Part shown: piece after piece, positions 53,718 to 64,000 of the stretch | Numbering within the stretch: position 1 is the stretch's first letter | Layout: the number at the start of each line of letters is the position of its first letter | Assembly (NCBI GenBank): GCA_021186555.1 | Contig: JAJKFL010000006.1 | Coordinates: 38,437,478 to 38,501,477, forward strand | Length of the DNA: 64,000 nucleotides | Origin: Reticulitermes speratus | Taxonomy: Eukaryota > Arthropoda > Insecta > Blattodea > Rhinotermitidae | Direction: 5' to 3' | Program-made: the position numbers and the translations under genes | The notes under the pieces: generated by a model | Seen by the model: the letters and a program-made list of their open reading frames with translations, nothing else | Told to the model about the DNA's origin: nothing | Databases searched by the model: none

Positions 53718-54456
53718 CCGTATATTCTCGAATCTAATCCGCACTCAGGTTTTGCCGATTTCTTAAACGAAAAAAAGTTAGTTCGCGGTTCTAATCCGCA
53801 CCTTTCCTTCGACCACCCCTTGCCCACGGGGCGACTGATTGAATAATATTGGATGTTACCAATGCGTTAAAATCCGACGCTACGCCTGTGGCCGATGAGT
53901 CATACCGATAGAGGCAGGGCCTTTCTCAACAGACGTGCGCAATCTCGTCTGAAGCCAGCTGAGCCTTAGTTGTTGAAACGTGGGAGGTGCTTGTTCCAAT
54001 TTGTCGTGTACAGTAGTTATGGAAGAGGGACGCCTGAAATCTAAACGACTCTCATATACGGCAAAGTTCAAACGTGAAGTTATTCGGTGCGCAGAGGAGA
54101 ATGGAAACCGCAAAGCCGCTGCAATTTTTGGAGTTGATGAAAGCAACGTTCGACTATGGCGGAAACACAAGGCAGCGATGACATTGTATGGGAGGACGAT
54201 GTTGAAGATAAAGATGATAGTGACTGGGTGGAGAGCACGGATAACGATTCAGTTATGAGTGATGACGGCGAGTCTGATGAATAATAAATTATAATAATAA
54301 AATAATAGATTATTGTATTGTATTGTTCTTACGGCACGTACAGCAGCTCAATCATTTTTCCAAAATCCAGCTCTAGACTGCGAATCTAATCCGCATCTGA
54401 TTTTTTAGCCCTCTAAAACTGTAAAAATGGTGCGGATTAGATTCGAGAATATACAG
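53718..54456 (+). mobile_element. Pogo/Tigger-like deletion derivative, 739 bp
   Basis: Inverted ends C(C/T)GTATATTCTCGAATCT and beyond (27 bp, one mismatch) are flanked by TA (53716-53717, 54457-54458). Inside is the start and the end of a transposase gene with the catalytic middle removed. Confidence 0.88.
54019..54284 (+). pseudogene. Pogo-like transposase: HTH joined to C-terminal acidic tail
   Basis: ATG at 54019 opens MEEGRLKSKRLSYTAKFKRE, then AEENGNRKAAAIFGVDESNV, a BrkDBD/Psq-type helix-turn-helix. In the +2 frame the sequence continues from about 54162 as DDIVWEDDVEDKDDSD ... DDGESDE and stops at 54282-54284. Acidic ends of this kind close pogo/Tigger transposases. The frame change at about 54155 marks the deletion junction, which removed the DDE core. 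Confidence 0.8.
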
Positions 54457-54459
54457 TAG

Positions 54460-55699
54460 TTATATGCGTACACACACAGACGGCCAGAGCAATCAAATTT
54501 TGACAGTGATATACTACAATAAACATGTCTCTTACTTTGGACATTGTCCATACTCTAAAGTTTCTTAGAACACAACATTTCAGAGCAGCTTCCAAAACAC
54601 ATTTGAAACAAATTAAGATGAAGGACAGTGTCCAAAATAAGAATCATGTTTTTCACAATTTGAGTTATGTAACTGCTCTTGGGAAGGCAGATACATAGGT
54701 CAAGGATACATGCACTGTATATGCATATTCTTTTAACTCCTAATGCCATTAAGCTACCTTCTTATGGGCTCTGAAATGTTAGTACATGTGCTCATTGGTA
54801 CTTAAATCACTTTTAATCCCAGATAATGTATAATGACTTGTTACACAGCATTTCAAGAGCTTCCAAGTGACACCAGAAGTAACACTGAACATGCAATAGC
54901 ATATGAAACAGTCACTTAGTGGCACTGAGTGTCAGTGCATGCTGTCTGTTAGGTCAAACCCCTGTGCCTAAATATTTTGTATAATTTATTTTTATATTAA
55001 TTGAGTAACAACTTCACCAAATCTGAATAAAGTCACTGAGATGTCCATAAAAGGTTGCCCTTTGAAAAGCCCAGTGTGAAAAGGAACTTTGGAATAGAAA
55101 TCAAATACAAATATGGATAATTATACATTTCATAGACTGAGCATGTAAAACGAAATAAAGTTATGGGTTTAAAAAGCATTTCCCACACCACCCCTAGTAG
55201 GAATTGTAAAGCAAAGAATTGGTTTAGTATTAAGATTACAGTCTTCTGCAAAGTGACACCATGTGTTTTGACAGTTACCGGTGTTTTATAGGACCTTGTT
55301 GCCTCCATCTTTCGGGTGTGAGGTTCCACCAAAACATTGACACAAATCTGCTGAACTAAATGACAGCAAATCTCAGGAAACAAATCTTAATACTCACTGC
55401 CATGAGCAGCTCAAATGTCACAAACTGGTTTAGTGTTGCACTGTAATGGAAAAGCTGCCACACTCAAATACTAATTGTATTCCTAGTGCATTAGTTAACT
55501 TTAACTAATACTGTTCATTAATACAGTTTTATTTATTAATTTATTATGGGGTTAAGGATAGCTAAGTTCTGATCATTCATATGCAAGTACACCAAAACTT
55601 TTATGTATCACACTCCACTCATTGTGACTTAACCATGTAGTTTGTTGATTTCACTATTCAACATTTAATCTCAAATTTCATATTATTCTTTCTTTGCAT
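54460..55699. other. Unassigned intergenic DNA
   Basis: The frame 55383-55033 (minus) shows no domain. No element ends found. Confidence 0.35.
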
Positions 55700-56085
55700 T
55701 GTGACTATAATCATCCATATACACCAACAAATGCACACAATTTATATAAAGTCATAAATCATCCATATGCATGAACTCTCCTACATGTTTCAGTGATAAA
55801 TCGCCATCCTCAGGGAGACATAATACAAAGGCATATGAAACCAACACATCCAGTTTACATATACAAAGTTAAAAATAATTAATGGCAGCCATAAACATAA
55901 AAATGTGAATACTATTGATGTGATGCTGGCATTTTCATGTATGAAATTCATTGATATAAGAGTTATCTTGTATGTGGTTACATGCATAGAAACATCTAAT
56001 ATTGTGTTCAATCCAAAAGACCAAGCCCCTGTGCTGAATACTAATGTGTCTTGTGTATTAGACACATCAATACACCACCAATAGT
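55700..56085 (-). mobile_element. Penelope-like fragment with hammerhead motif
   Basis: The end motif CACCAACAAATGCACA at 55723-55738 matches the ends of the 48.6, 50.2 and 59.5 kb elements and is followed by a hammerhead motif. The second end and the target duplication were not found, so the right boundary is approximate. Confidence 0.55.
55777..55818 (-). ncRNA. Hammerhead-ribozyme motif
   Basis: On the minus strand: stem I UCUCC/GGAGA (5 bp), core CUGAGGA (55813-55807), an extra U, stem II GGCGA/UCACU (one mismatch, one G-U), GAAA (55791-55788), minimal stem III (ACAUGU) and cleavage base A (55782). The core is intact; stem II is weakened. Confidence 0.55.
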
Positions 56086-56330
56086 GCTTCCAGTGGTCAG
56101 TAGTTAAGACACGAGGACTGCTGTAAAGACTTAAGTCATTCAGACTTTAACAAATGCTATTCATTATTCCACTAACATAAACCATAATATTTTTATACAA
56201 TTCTTCTTTATTTGTACATTAAATGCATTTATAATCATTGTACAATTATTTACTTTTCAGTATTTCATGCTGTGCTTTTATTTCAGAACTTTAAATAACT
56301 TGTGACATGGTTGCCAACAATGTTCAGTCT

Positions 56331-56336
56331 TTTATT
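56331..56336 (-). terminator. Candidate poly(A) signal of the COMMD9-like gene
   Basis: AATAAA on the minus strand, 17 nt past the stop codon. A very short 3' UTR, so a later signal is possible. Confidence 0.35.
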
Positions 56337-56353
56337 TCTTAGAAACCAACATG

Positions 56354-56497
56354 TCATTTCCTTCCTGCAACACTTGATAACTGGTCCCGTATCCTCCTCA
56401 TTCCATCCAGTAAAGTACTGAGTGTCGGACGTGTTAACTCAACTGTAATATCTGACACTGCTGGCTGTTCATTGACATTGATTTCATTTTCTTGTAC
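56354..56497 (-). CDS. COMMD9: COMMD9-like, last coding exon
   Basis: The 144-nt exon follows a good acceptor (TTGTTTGTGCAG) and ends with TGA. Its 47 residues include SDITVELTRPTLSTLLDGMR and RIRDQLSSVAGRK, which match the C-terminal part of the COMM domain of COMMD9 (LDTMLDGLGRIRDQLSAVA in vertebrates, as I recall). COMMD9 is a subunit of the Commander complex, which works with retriever in endosomal recycling. Earlier exons, encoding the helical N domain and the start of the COMM domain, should lie at higher coordinates and were not found to 64000. The gene converges on nurim. Confidence 0.85.
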   Translation of the reverse strand, partial: VQENEINVNEQPAVSDITVELTRPTLSTLLDGMRRIRDQLSSVAGRK

Positions 56498-57529
56498 CTG
56501 CACAAACAAGAATAGAAAAATTTGGTGTTCTTTTCAGGAATGTAACCATCATGCATGCTTTTAAATTTGACTTGCTGACTCATGGCTTCAGCACCTTTCT
56601 ATTCCATTTACTGTTATCATCCTGAAATGTGGATTTTATAAAAGGATTGATGGCATGAACAGCTGTACTGTTGAAGTGTTTTTAGATATTTGTCTCATTT
56701 TGACATTTTGTGAAACAACAAAGTAAGAACAGCTGCTTGGAGAGAACTATACATATTTCAGATTTTTTAAAATATTCAGGGGAGTGTTAGGAAACATAAT
56801 TACCCTTAGAAGTAGGATGATTCTGTTAAGACATAGAGCTCTGTTTTTAAACCCTATAAAAGCATTTCAAACATGGTGAATAAGAGTTCTGTTCTTGGAA
56901 GTATAGAAGTGTTAATAACATCATGATGTAATAGGACACTGTACTCCCATCTGGCCATTAAGAAGTACATATCATGGAAAATGGTACATATTTTGGAGAA
57001 CCATTTGTAGAAGATCTTCACAGTGTCACTTATCAAATAACCTTTAAAATATACCTTGTGGTCCACTATTAATTACACTTGTGGCCAGTGACTTCAATGC
57101 CTGTATTATCAAGATTAGTGTCTTACAAACATGACACCACATAGATTTGTAGATAAGTACTACAATTTTGGATGAACCTGCTGCCTTCAGACTACCCAGA
57201 AGATGGAAACAGTATGCTTCTCCAAAGCATTAGTACCCTGTGTACTTGACTACACACCAGAAGGCTGTAAATTTTAAATATAATGTGTAATATTAAAATA
57301 CATTAGTTCCAAATTAATATGAACTGTAATTAGTAGACCAGGGGTACCTCAGGACAAGCTATAGTGCTGAAAAGGATAATAAAACACCTCATTCCCAGCA
57401 GCACAGATTTTTCTCTTCACTGCATCCAAACCAGCTCCGGAGCTAACCCATTCAATATGGTGCAATCAAATAGTTTGACTGACTACAAGATGACACTACT
57501 GCTGCTAGCAAGAGCTTCTACCACTACAT
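56498..57529. other. Unassigned, presumed COMMD9 intron
   Basis: No recognisable exon or repeat end. Confidence 0.35.
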
Positions 57530-58425
57530 GTAGATACAGCAGAGTCCGTTGAGTCACTTCATAAACAGGACCGTCGAGCACAACAGCTTTGACAATAGTT
57601 TATCAAAGCTACGGTTGTGATCGTTGGTTCCCTGCTTTAAATCTCACACATCACAATAGGATGTCCAACCTTAAAAGAGGCATTTCCTGCTTGGAATAAG
57701 ACTGTAGTACATGTGATACTTGAGTAGAAGTCTGTTCCATTTGCCATTTTGGCATACGCAGAAAATGGCACACTAGAAAGAACAGCATGTCTGCATAAAA
57801 TGTTGCTTTAAACGGGGAAAAATGCTACAGAAACTTTTGAAATGTTGAAAGTAGCTTTTGGAGAGCAGCTAATTGGATGAACACAAGTTTTTGAGCATTT
57901 TACCAAGAACCAAAGTCGTGTGACCTCTGTTGAAGGATGTCGGTCAATGAGCAGAACATGAAAATATGGACTGAAGGAATTTGTCTTTGAAAACAGAAGA
58001 ATCACTGTGAAGTTGTTAACATGTTGGGATTTCATGTGGGTCAGTTTTGAGTAATCTGAAAAACAATCTGAACATACACTAGGTTGCCACCAAATTCAAA
58101 CCCTGCCTGCTGAGTGAGGAGCAGAAGGAGAATTGTGTCAACACATGCCACGACCCTCGCTACTCACCAGATTTTGCATGCATGACTTCTTTCTTTTCCC
58201 AGAACTCAAGACAGCATTACAGGGAATTATATTTAACAATATCACCATGTTCAAAGCACAATCACAGGATGCATTTGCTCAGCTTCAAACAGTGCACTTC
58301 ACAAAATGCTTTGAACAGTGGCATCATCACTAGGCTCACTGTATAAAGTTCCAAGGAGACTACTGAGAAGTATGTTGTTATACCGAAATAAATTCAGTCC
58401 ATCAACTATTTGCACCACATACCAA
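57530..58425 (+). mobile_element. Degenerate mariner (SETMAR-type) element
   Basis: Homologous to the 9.9-10.7 kb relic: codon fragments for TETFEMLKVAFGEQLI (57830-57875), TQVFEHF, TSVEGCR and, further on, a C-terminal remnant. The right end TGGTGCAAATAGTTGATGG (inverted, about 58402-58422) is TIR-like. Many stops. Confidence 0.7.
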
Positions 58426-59481
58426 ATGGATGTTTGGAATAAATACCATGCAGGGCATGAAACTGACCATTCACATCCATCTAGTACTGAAAATTATGAA
58501 TAAATGGAGCTCTTCCTGTATTATGCTTAACTAAGCACATGGAGAGCTTTATCATTACCAAGTTAGTAGATGGAAATATTAAGAAGGCTCAGAGAATATC
58601 CATTTTAAATTTTTCTCATTGTATATGTCTACACTGTCACATAATACTGTATTTCTGTGTGAATGTAGTAGTGCCTCATGGCTTCCCATCCTCTGATAAG
58701 CAAAAGTAGTGCCTACAGCTTTCTGTTCATTACAGAGTCCTTGTTTTCTTAAGTTTGACAGTGGCATGACACAACATTTAAGGCTATTTATTTGGGTTTG
58801 TCCACCATCTAGTTCCTTACATGAGAAGACAATGTTCCAGACATGGGTTCCATTTCCATCTACAAGTAGACAGGGTATTATGCCGTACCTCTGTCTTGAT
58901 TGGAATGTGCACTGAAAATAGTGTAATGCATACAGCACAAAAAATAAAGTTACTAAACTAAATAAAATATACTATTATATGTCAAAGTTGCAGAACTCAG
59001 AAATTAATAATGCCTCAAAAGCAGAATATTCAGCTAAACTAAATACCCCTTCCAACAGAATGGGCACTGTCAATGACAAAGGGGGATGGAGGGGAGACAA
59101 CTGAGATACATACAATACAAATGGCTCACCCAGGATGGGTGGCATATGGGCATGCTGTTGCTGCATGTGAAGTGTATCCCAGCCAAACTCTTTTTAGAAA
59201 AAAATCACCAAACAGAATTTAGACACTGACACTCACAGATTCAAGTAACAAGTATGAGTAGCTTGAGTTCCAGGCTTCAAGGGACAAAAGTAGAGTCTGA
59301 AGACAGGGAAGAGGCACATGCACAAGGAGGACATACAACTATCATTGCTCAAAAAATTGTAACTAGTTTAGAGCCTATGAGAGAAATACATACAACACAC
59401 AAGAAAATTCGTATTCTCTTTGGACCCTACATATAGCTACTCCCAAACCATGGATATATTTTCAGTATTTATTACCAGTTC
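58426..59481. other. Unassigned DNA
   Basis: The minus-strand frame 58938-58579 has no identifiable domain. No element ends seen. Confidence 0.35.
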
Positions 59482-59599
59482 AAAGTACTAGTTCAGTTCA
59501 CTATTTACACTCACCAACTGGATGCACTTTATTAAAAACACAGAACACAAAACAACTACAAGAGCAAAACATAACAGAAAACGCTAAATTCTACACACA

Positions 59600-61006
59600 C
59601 ATCAAGAACATGTCTAACATAAAATTGAATAAAGAAGAACAGATACTAAAACTAGGTCTAAACTATGCATTTGAAAAACCAGCAAAATACTACTTACAAG
59701 ATTTGATAATAGTACAGAAAATGCTATTAGACAACTACCCGAAAATGAACAGAATGTACACAGAATCCGTGCATGTAACAAAATAAAGCAAATACAAAAC
59801 ACTACATCCACCAATATACTACACAAAAGACAAAACTACATCACAAAACAGATAAAGAAAAAACTAGAAAACAATAACCTTACTATTACAAAGGTAGATA
59901 AAGGAAAAACAATAGTAATTATAGGTAAAAACATGCTCATACAAAAAACAAAGAATTTCTCAAAGAAAATCAATTTAGACAGTTACCTAAGGACCCTACC
60001 AACAAATACCAAAACCAGTTAAAACAAGCACTGACAGATTGTAATATGATAGTAAACAAACAACATAGAAAATACCTATTAGAAATAAAACCAAAACCAC
60101 CAACAAATTCCAACACAAAGAAAACCAACCTATTAGACCAGTCATCAACAATGTTCGAACACCTTCATACAAAACGGCCAAATTCCTTAATAAATGGCTT
60201 ACTAACCAATTATCACTATCTAGTACCTACATAACATATAATTCCACACAACTAGCAAACGATCTGATAAAACTAAAAATCACGTACACAACTAGAATGA
60301 TCACCTTTGACATAAAAAATTTATATGTCAATATTCCAATAGATGAAACTATAACTATTATGAAAACTCAACTAAAAAATAAAAACTAAACATTGAAACT
60401 ATAGAACAGGCAGGAAAACTACATTGAAACTATTCTAAGACAAAACTACCTCCACTTCAATAACAAATTCTTTCAACCACAAAAAGGAGTAGCAATGGGT
60501 TCACCAATTTCTGGATTAGCCTCAGAAATCTTTTTACAACATTATGAAAATTTATTACTGAAGAATATATTGGAAACCAAAAAATCATAGCATATAATAG
60601 ATATGTAGACGACATTTTAATTATATATGATGAGCAATTAATTAACACCAATAGCATCCAAAAGTATATGGATAGTATACACTCTGACCTCCAATTTAAA
60701 GCAACAAAGGAACAGGATAATACTATCAACTTCCTAGATCTACTAATTATTAGAGGGAAACAACAACTAGCCATCAATATATATCGGAAACCCACTACTA
60801 CAGATACCACCATACACTACAAATCCAATCACCCCATACAGTATAAGATGGCAGCATACCGATTTATGTTGAACAGACTTTACTCACTACCCCTGTCACA
60901 AGAACATAAAAACCTAGAAATGAACACCATTATCCAGATAGCCAAACAGAATGGATACCCAATAAAACTAATACAGCAACTAGATAACCAAATCCAAGAA
61001 AAATAA
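59600..61006 (+). pseudogene. Penelope reverse transcriptase, multiply frameshifted
   Basis: Fragments in order: NIKLNKEEQILKLGLNYAFEK (59615), ITKVDKGKTIVIIGKNM (59880), FDIKNLYVNIPIDETI (60308), QKGVAMGSPISGLASEIF (60482), NRYVDDILIIYDE (60596; catalytic YVDD), FKATKEQDNTINFLDLLII and IYRKPTTTDTTIHY (60695-60830), to a stop at 61006. These are the palm and thumb motifs of Penelope-type RT, which is related to telomerase RT. At least four frame breaks. Confidence 0.88.
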
Positions 61007-61179
61007 AAACCATAAATAACACACCAACGCAAAATAATAATAATAAGAAATAGATCATATTCACATATCATAGCCCGATCATAAGGAAAGTTACCAACAT
61101 TTTCAAAAACACACATCTAAAGATTGCATACCGGGTAAATAACACAACCTAAAATATATTTAACACCCACATCAAAAAC

Positions 61180-61557
61180 CATGACATATATGAAAACAGT
61201 GGAATTTACAGTCTAAAATGTAAAACATGCAATAAGTATTATGTAGGGCAGAGCGGACGCAGACTCAGAGTAAGATTTACTGAACATAATAGGTACATAA
61301 AATTCAATGAAGAAAAATCAGCCTATGCCCTACACATATTGAACAATCGACATGAATATAATACAGTAGAGAACTGTATGGAGTTAATAAAGCAGTGTAA
61401 AAAGGGATCACGCATTAACAGAATGGAAAATTTATACATACAGCATTTTCGTCAATTACAGTTATTGATCGATGAACAAAGCCATGCGCAGGACAATCCA
61501 CTCTTAAACTCATCTCCCCCCACCCACCAACCTGACCTACACGTAAGCCAGCCATAG
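61180..61557 (+). pseudogene. Penelope GIY-YIG endonuclease domain
   Basis: The frame reads GIYSLKCKTCNKYYVGQSGR (GIY at 61203 and YVG for YIG), then LRVRFTEHNRY (conserved Arg) and MENLYIQHF (catalytic Glu). The CKTC pair is the Cys motif typical of Penelope GIY-YIG domains. The domain itself is open to the stop at 61555-61557, but is separated from the RT by stops. Confidence 0.88.
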
Positions 61558-61919
61558 TAAACATACTACAGCTTCAGACGAGCACACAAACAGTACAGCC
61601 TACACCACGAAAAATACGACCTAATGAACAAGGTATGTCATCCATAATGAAATATAATATTATATATTAATATATGAAAACTAACACCTACAATTGTTCT
61701 AATTACTTTAATTATTTACAGATAAACCAGTACCATGCACCAAATACAATACCTACCGAAACATTGACATATTATCTTAGTACGAATAACAAGTGGTGTC
61801 TGTGCGTGCCGGGCGGTGAAAAGTGGGAAACCTTGCAAAAAAAAAAAAAAAGAAGAGAGAGAGAGAGAGTGTGGAACCAATGGAAACGACGTTTTAATAT
61901 ATGCAGTTTTAACGACGAT

Positions 61920-61966
61920 AAACCCCTGAGGATGGCTCTATAAGAGCCGAAACATATGTCGGGTTT
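61920..61966 (+). ncRNA. Hammerhead-ribozyme motif of the Penelope element
   Basis: Stem I AAACCC/GGGUUU (6 bp), core CUGAGGA (61926-61932), an extra U, stem II GGCUC/GAGCC with loop UAUAA, GAAA (61949-61952), a minimal stem III (ACAUAUGU) and cleavage base C (61960). All invariant hammerhead core bases are present. Hammerheads in Penelope long repeats are known from published work. The unpaired U after the core is a deviation from the standard 10.1-11.1 G-C pair. Confidence 0.72.
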
Positions 61967-62093
61967 TAAAAGGTTTTTAAATATGTTTTAAAAAACTATA
62001 CAGTTTTTTAATAATAGTGCATCCAGTTGGCGAGTGTAAATAGTGACTTTGAAAAGATGCACGGTGATTACAGAATAAAGTACTAGTTCAGTT

Positions 62094-63623
62094 GTTCACT
62101 TTCTCAGTTCCATCCGCTTGTAACCACAGTTCTTCTTCTCGCATTTTGTTTGAAATTCAGACAGCTATGCTATGGTAACTAAATTACTAAACCTGCATGT
62201 TACATGTGAAATTGTTCAGCTACTGTAGTGATTTAATATGCTGTGCTGCAAGAACCTTGTTCCCTACCATCATCCCTAGTTTCTGTTCTCATAATCTTGA
62301 CCCCCTCCCCTTTTTTTGGCCTTTAGTTACACAGTGCAGTCCATGACTGACTGGGGCACAGATTAGCTCGAAAGGTTTTGGCATATTGGGGAAAAAGTTG
62401 GTTTGGCCGGTGGGAAGAGGCAGTCAGCTGCAAGCTGGCTCTGTAAGCAGTAGACTGACCTGAAGGGCTAGCAAGTAAATTTCTAGTTTATTATACTGGA
62501 TTGAGTTTTGTTGCTATTCCTGCTCATTGCAGTGTTAGCTAGGGTGCCTGTATTATATTGCTTGGTAATGTGTTTGATTATGTGGGCCTTGGAGAGGCAC
62601 AGACCATTATACTCGTACGTGTTCTTTGTTCATGAATACTTTGTTTTATTAGTTTCTATTGTTCTATGTTCTTTTACTTTTGGTTAAATACACTTGTCAA
62701 TTTTTGTTTGGGTATCTAATATCTCTCCCTTCACTCATTATGGTGCATATGAATGCAGTCAACAGCATATTCTATTTGATACAAATCAAGGAAGTTAATT
62801 CAAGCAGTAACATTTCTAATACAAATAATATAACGTAAAATTTCTGGCCTCATTTGCAAGGCGACTTTCAAATCTCAGCTGGGACTCCAACTATTAAAAC
62901 TGAGGTTTTATATGTTTACCTAACTCCCTCAAGGTGAATGTCAGAATATGACCTTAAAATAGGCCATGACCACCACCTCCTCAGTCCTTCAAATTCACTG
63001 AATGAAGCCATCCAATCATACTATTTGATGTGGTCCTCTGCATTTGATACAGTGTTGTTAAATAATATACAACCTGATCTGACAGATACAGCAGTAATTA
63101 TGGTGGAGCATAGGTTCCATTTGTGACAAAAAAGGACAATATTAGAGGAATGGGTCAACACAAAGAAAAGTCTATACCTGTAAGTTGTTAGGGTGTTTGG
63201 CACAAGAAACATGTTTTGAGGTGGGGCAGTCACAGTGACAGGACTAATTAAATTTGCCGTGATTAAAGGACAGTAATACACAAACTTAACCATTATGCAG
63301 CAAGAATTAATTCTTTCATTGTTACTGGAAAATGCAAATTAAGAATTTGTAGATATGTCTGTTTGTCATAACAGATGAGGCATGGTTTTATCTAAGTGGC
63401 CACAGCGTTCACAGTACATGAATGTGGGGTGATGAAAATTTCCACGCTATTTAACTAATGTCATTACACACAGTGAAAGCAGGGATGCGGTGTGCTGCAA
63501 AAGTCACTCTTGCAATTTCTTCATCAAGCTGTGGACTCAGAATCATGTCAGTGGCACAAAAAATCTGTTTCTAATAAACAGACTGCTGAAAGAAAGGCCA
63601 TATGAGTGCTTTTGGCAAGCTAA
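62094..63623. other. Unassigned DNA
   Basis: No exon of COMMD9 and no element ends recognised here. Confidence 0.35.
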
Positions 63624-64000
63624 ACTACCCTATTTACCCAAATGCAAGATGACTCTAATCTAAGACAACCCCCCAGATGAAACACATCTGCCAAGGGAAA
63701 ATGTACTTATACAAATCTAAGATGACCCCCACCCCCCCCCCCCCCAAAAAAAATAAAACATCTGCTAAGAAAAAATATGTTGTTATTAATTTCATACAAT
63801 TAATTCACAAAGCATGTCAGATTCTAACCTTGATTTTGGCTTCTGCCACGATATTGATGAGATCTGTGCTCTTCTGGGACATTACGTGGTGTTGTGTAGT
63901 AATTATGTACAATTCACTCCTTTTAATTAATACATTATTTATTTGGTTTACTTCCCTTCCTTGTTATTGCTGCATTCCATACATTTTTCTCCCATTTTCT
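63624..64000 (+). mobile_element. Possible start of a pogo-like element running off the window
   Basis: TACCCTATTTACCCAAATGC and AAGATGAC resemble the left TIR of pogo-like elements with a CCGTATTTACC-type end, and the word CTAAGATGAC recurs at 63716. A 16-base C run lies near 63734. No right end is visible. Confidence 0.35.

Larger units (their letters stand above)
59499..62076 (+). mobile_element. Penelope-like element, complete ends, decayed coding
   Basis: Perfect 17-bp direct repeats AAAGTACTAGTTCAGTT (59482-59498 and 62077-62093) bound 2,578 bp. The left end, CTATTTACACTCACCAACTG and GATGCAC, recurs inverted near the right end (about 62015-62050), followed by a tail ending GATGCACGGTGA. 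Coding runs in order: N-terminal NIKLNKEEQILKLGL, reverse transcriptase with YVDD, then GIY-YIG endonuclease, the defining Penelope layout. A hammerhead motif follows the coding region. Numerous frameshifts, so it is not active. Confidence 0.92.

Noticed and set aside
58579..58938. 119-codon minus-strand frame as a COMMD9 exon
   Set aside because: No similarity to COMMD proteins and no fitting splice borders.
63726..63746. Poly(C) run as a functional signal
   Set aside because: Best seen as a simple repeat or sequencing/assembly artefact inside a possible pogo-like end.
1..64000. CRISPR arrays, bacterial operons, riboswitches
   Set aside because: No direct-repeat/spacer arrays or prokaryotic gene layout; the window is clearly from an intron-rich eukaryote.

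Overview
The window is eukaryotic, from a transposon-rich arthropod and almost certainly an insect. It has spliced genes with long introns, piggyBac, mariner, pogo, hAT, Penelope and several LINE families, tRNA-derived SINEs and AT-rich intergenic DNA. My guess is a large-genome insect of the cockroach/termite type, because the dominant LINE family looks familiar from those genomes. That is an impression, not a proof. No bacterial genes, operons or CRISPR arrays were seen.

Three host genes can be assembled from splice-compatible exons. (1) A GATD1/PDDC1-like member of the DJ-1/PfpI superfamily lies on the minus strand, with five exons between 16102 and about 3289. All exon phases agree, but the first coding exon is not securely found. 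(2) A nurim homologue (inner nuclear membrane protein) lies on the plus strand in five exons (25249-25390, 28805-28974, 29064-29231, 31701-31834, 51587-51716). They make exactly 248 codons including the stop, and intron 4 is 19.75 kb. (3) The last coding exon of a COMMD9-like gene lies on the minus strand (56497-56354) and converges on nurim. Everything else recognisable is mobile DNA.

Layout. 0-16 kb: GATD1-like gene with its introns full of pogo-like MITEs, SINEs, mariner relics and two piggyBac-family elements. 17-25 kb: a LINE with an 822-codon open reading frame, unassigned DNA, and a 5'-truncated LINE between the two divergent host genes. 25-52 kb: nurim, with a restriction-like-endonuclease LINE remnant in intron 1 and a hAT MITE in intron 3. 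Intron 4 holds four LINEs (one full-length with a 13-bp duplication), a 2.4-kb LTR-like insertion and Penelope-related elements nested up to four deep. 52-54.5 kb: a mariner with an uninterrupted transposase, then a pogo-like deletion derivative. 56-64 kb: the COMMD9 exon, a mariner relic, and a complete but decayed Penelope-like element with a 17-bp target duplication.

The most interesting system is a set of Penelope-related insertions that carry hammerhead-ribozyme motifs. One is in the coding Penelope element (61920-61966). Others are in short, non-coding, inverted-repeat elements at 48588-49370 and 50235-50742, and at loci near 38.1 and 55.8 kb. The short elements share with the coding copy an end motif close to ACCAAC-AATGCAC and a GTGCATcTTTT tail beyond one inverted repeat. 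This suggests non-autonomous, ribozyme-bearing passengers of Penelope machinery.
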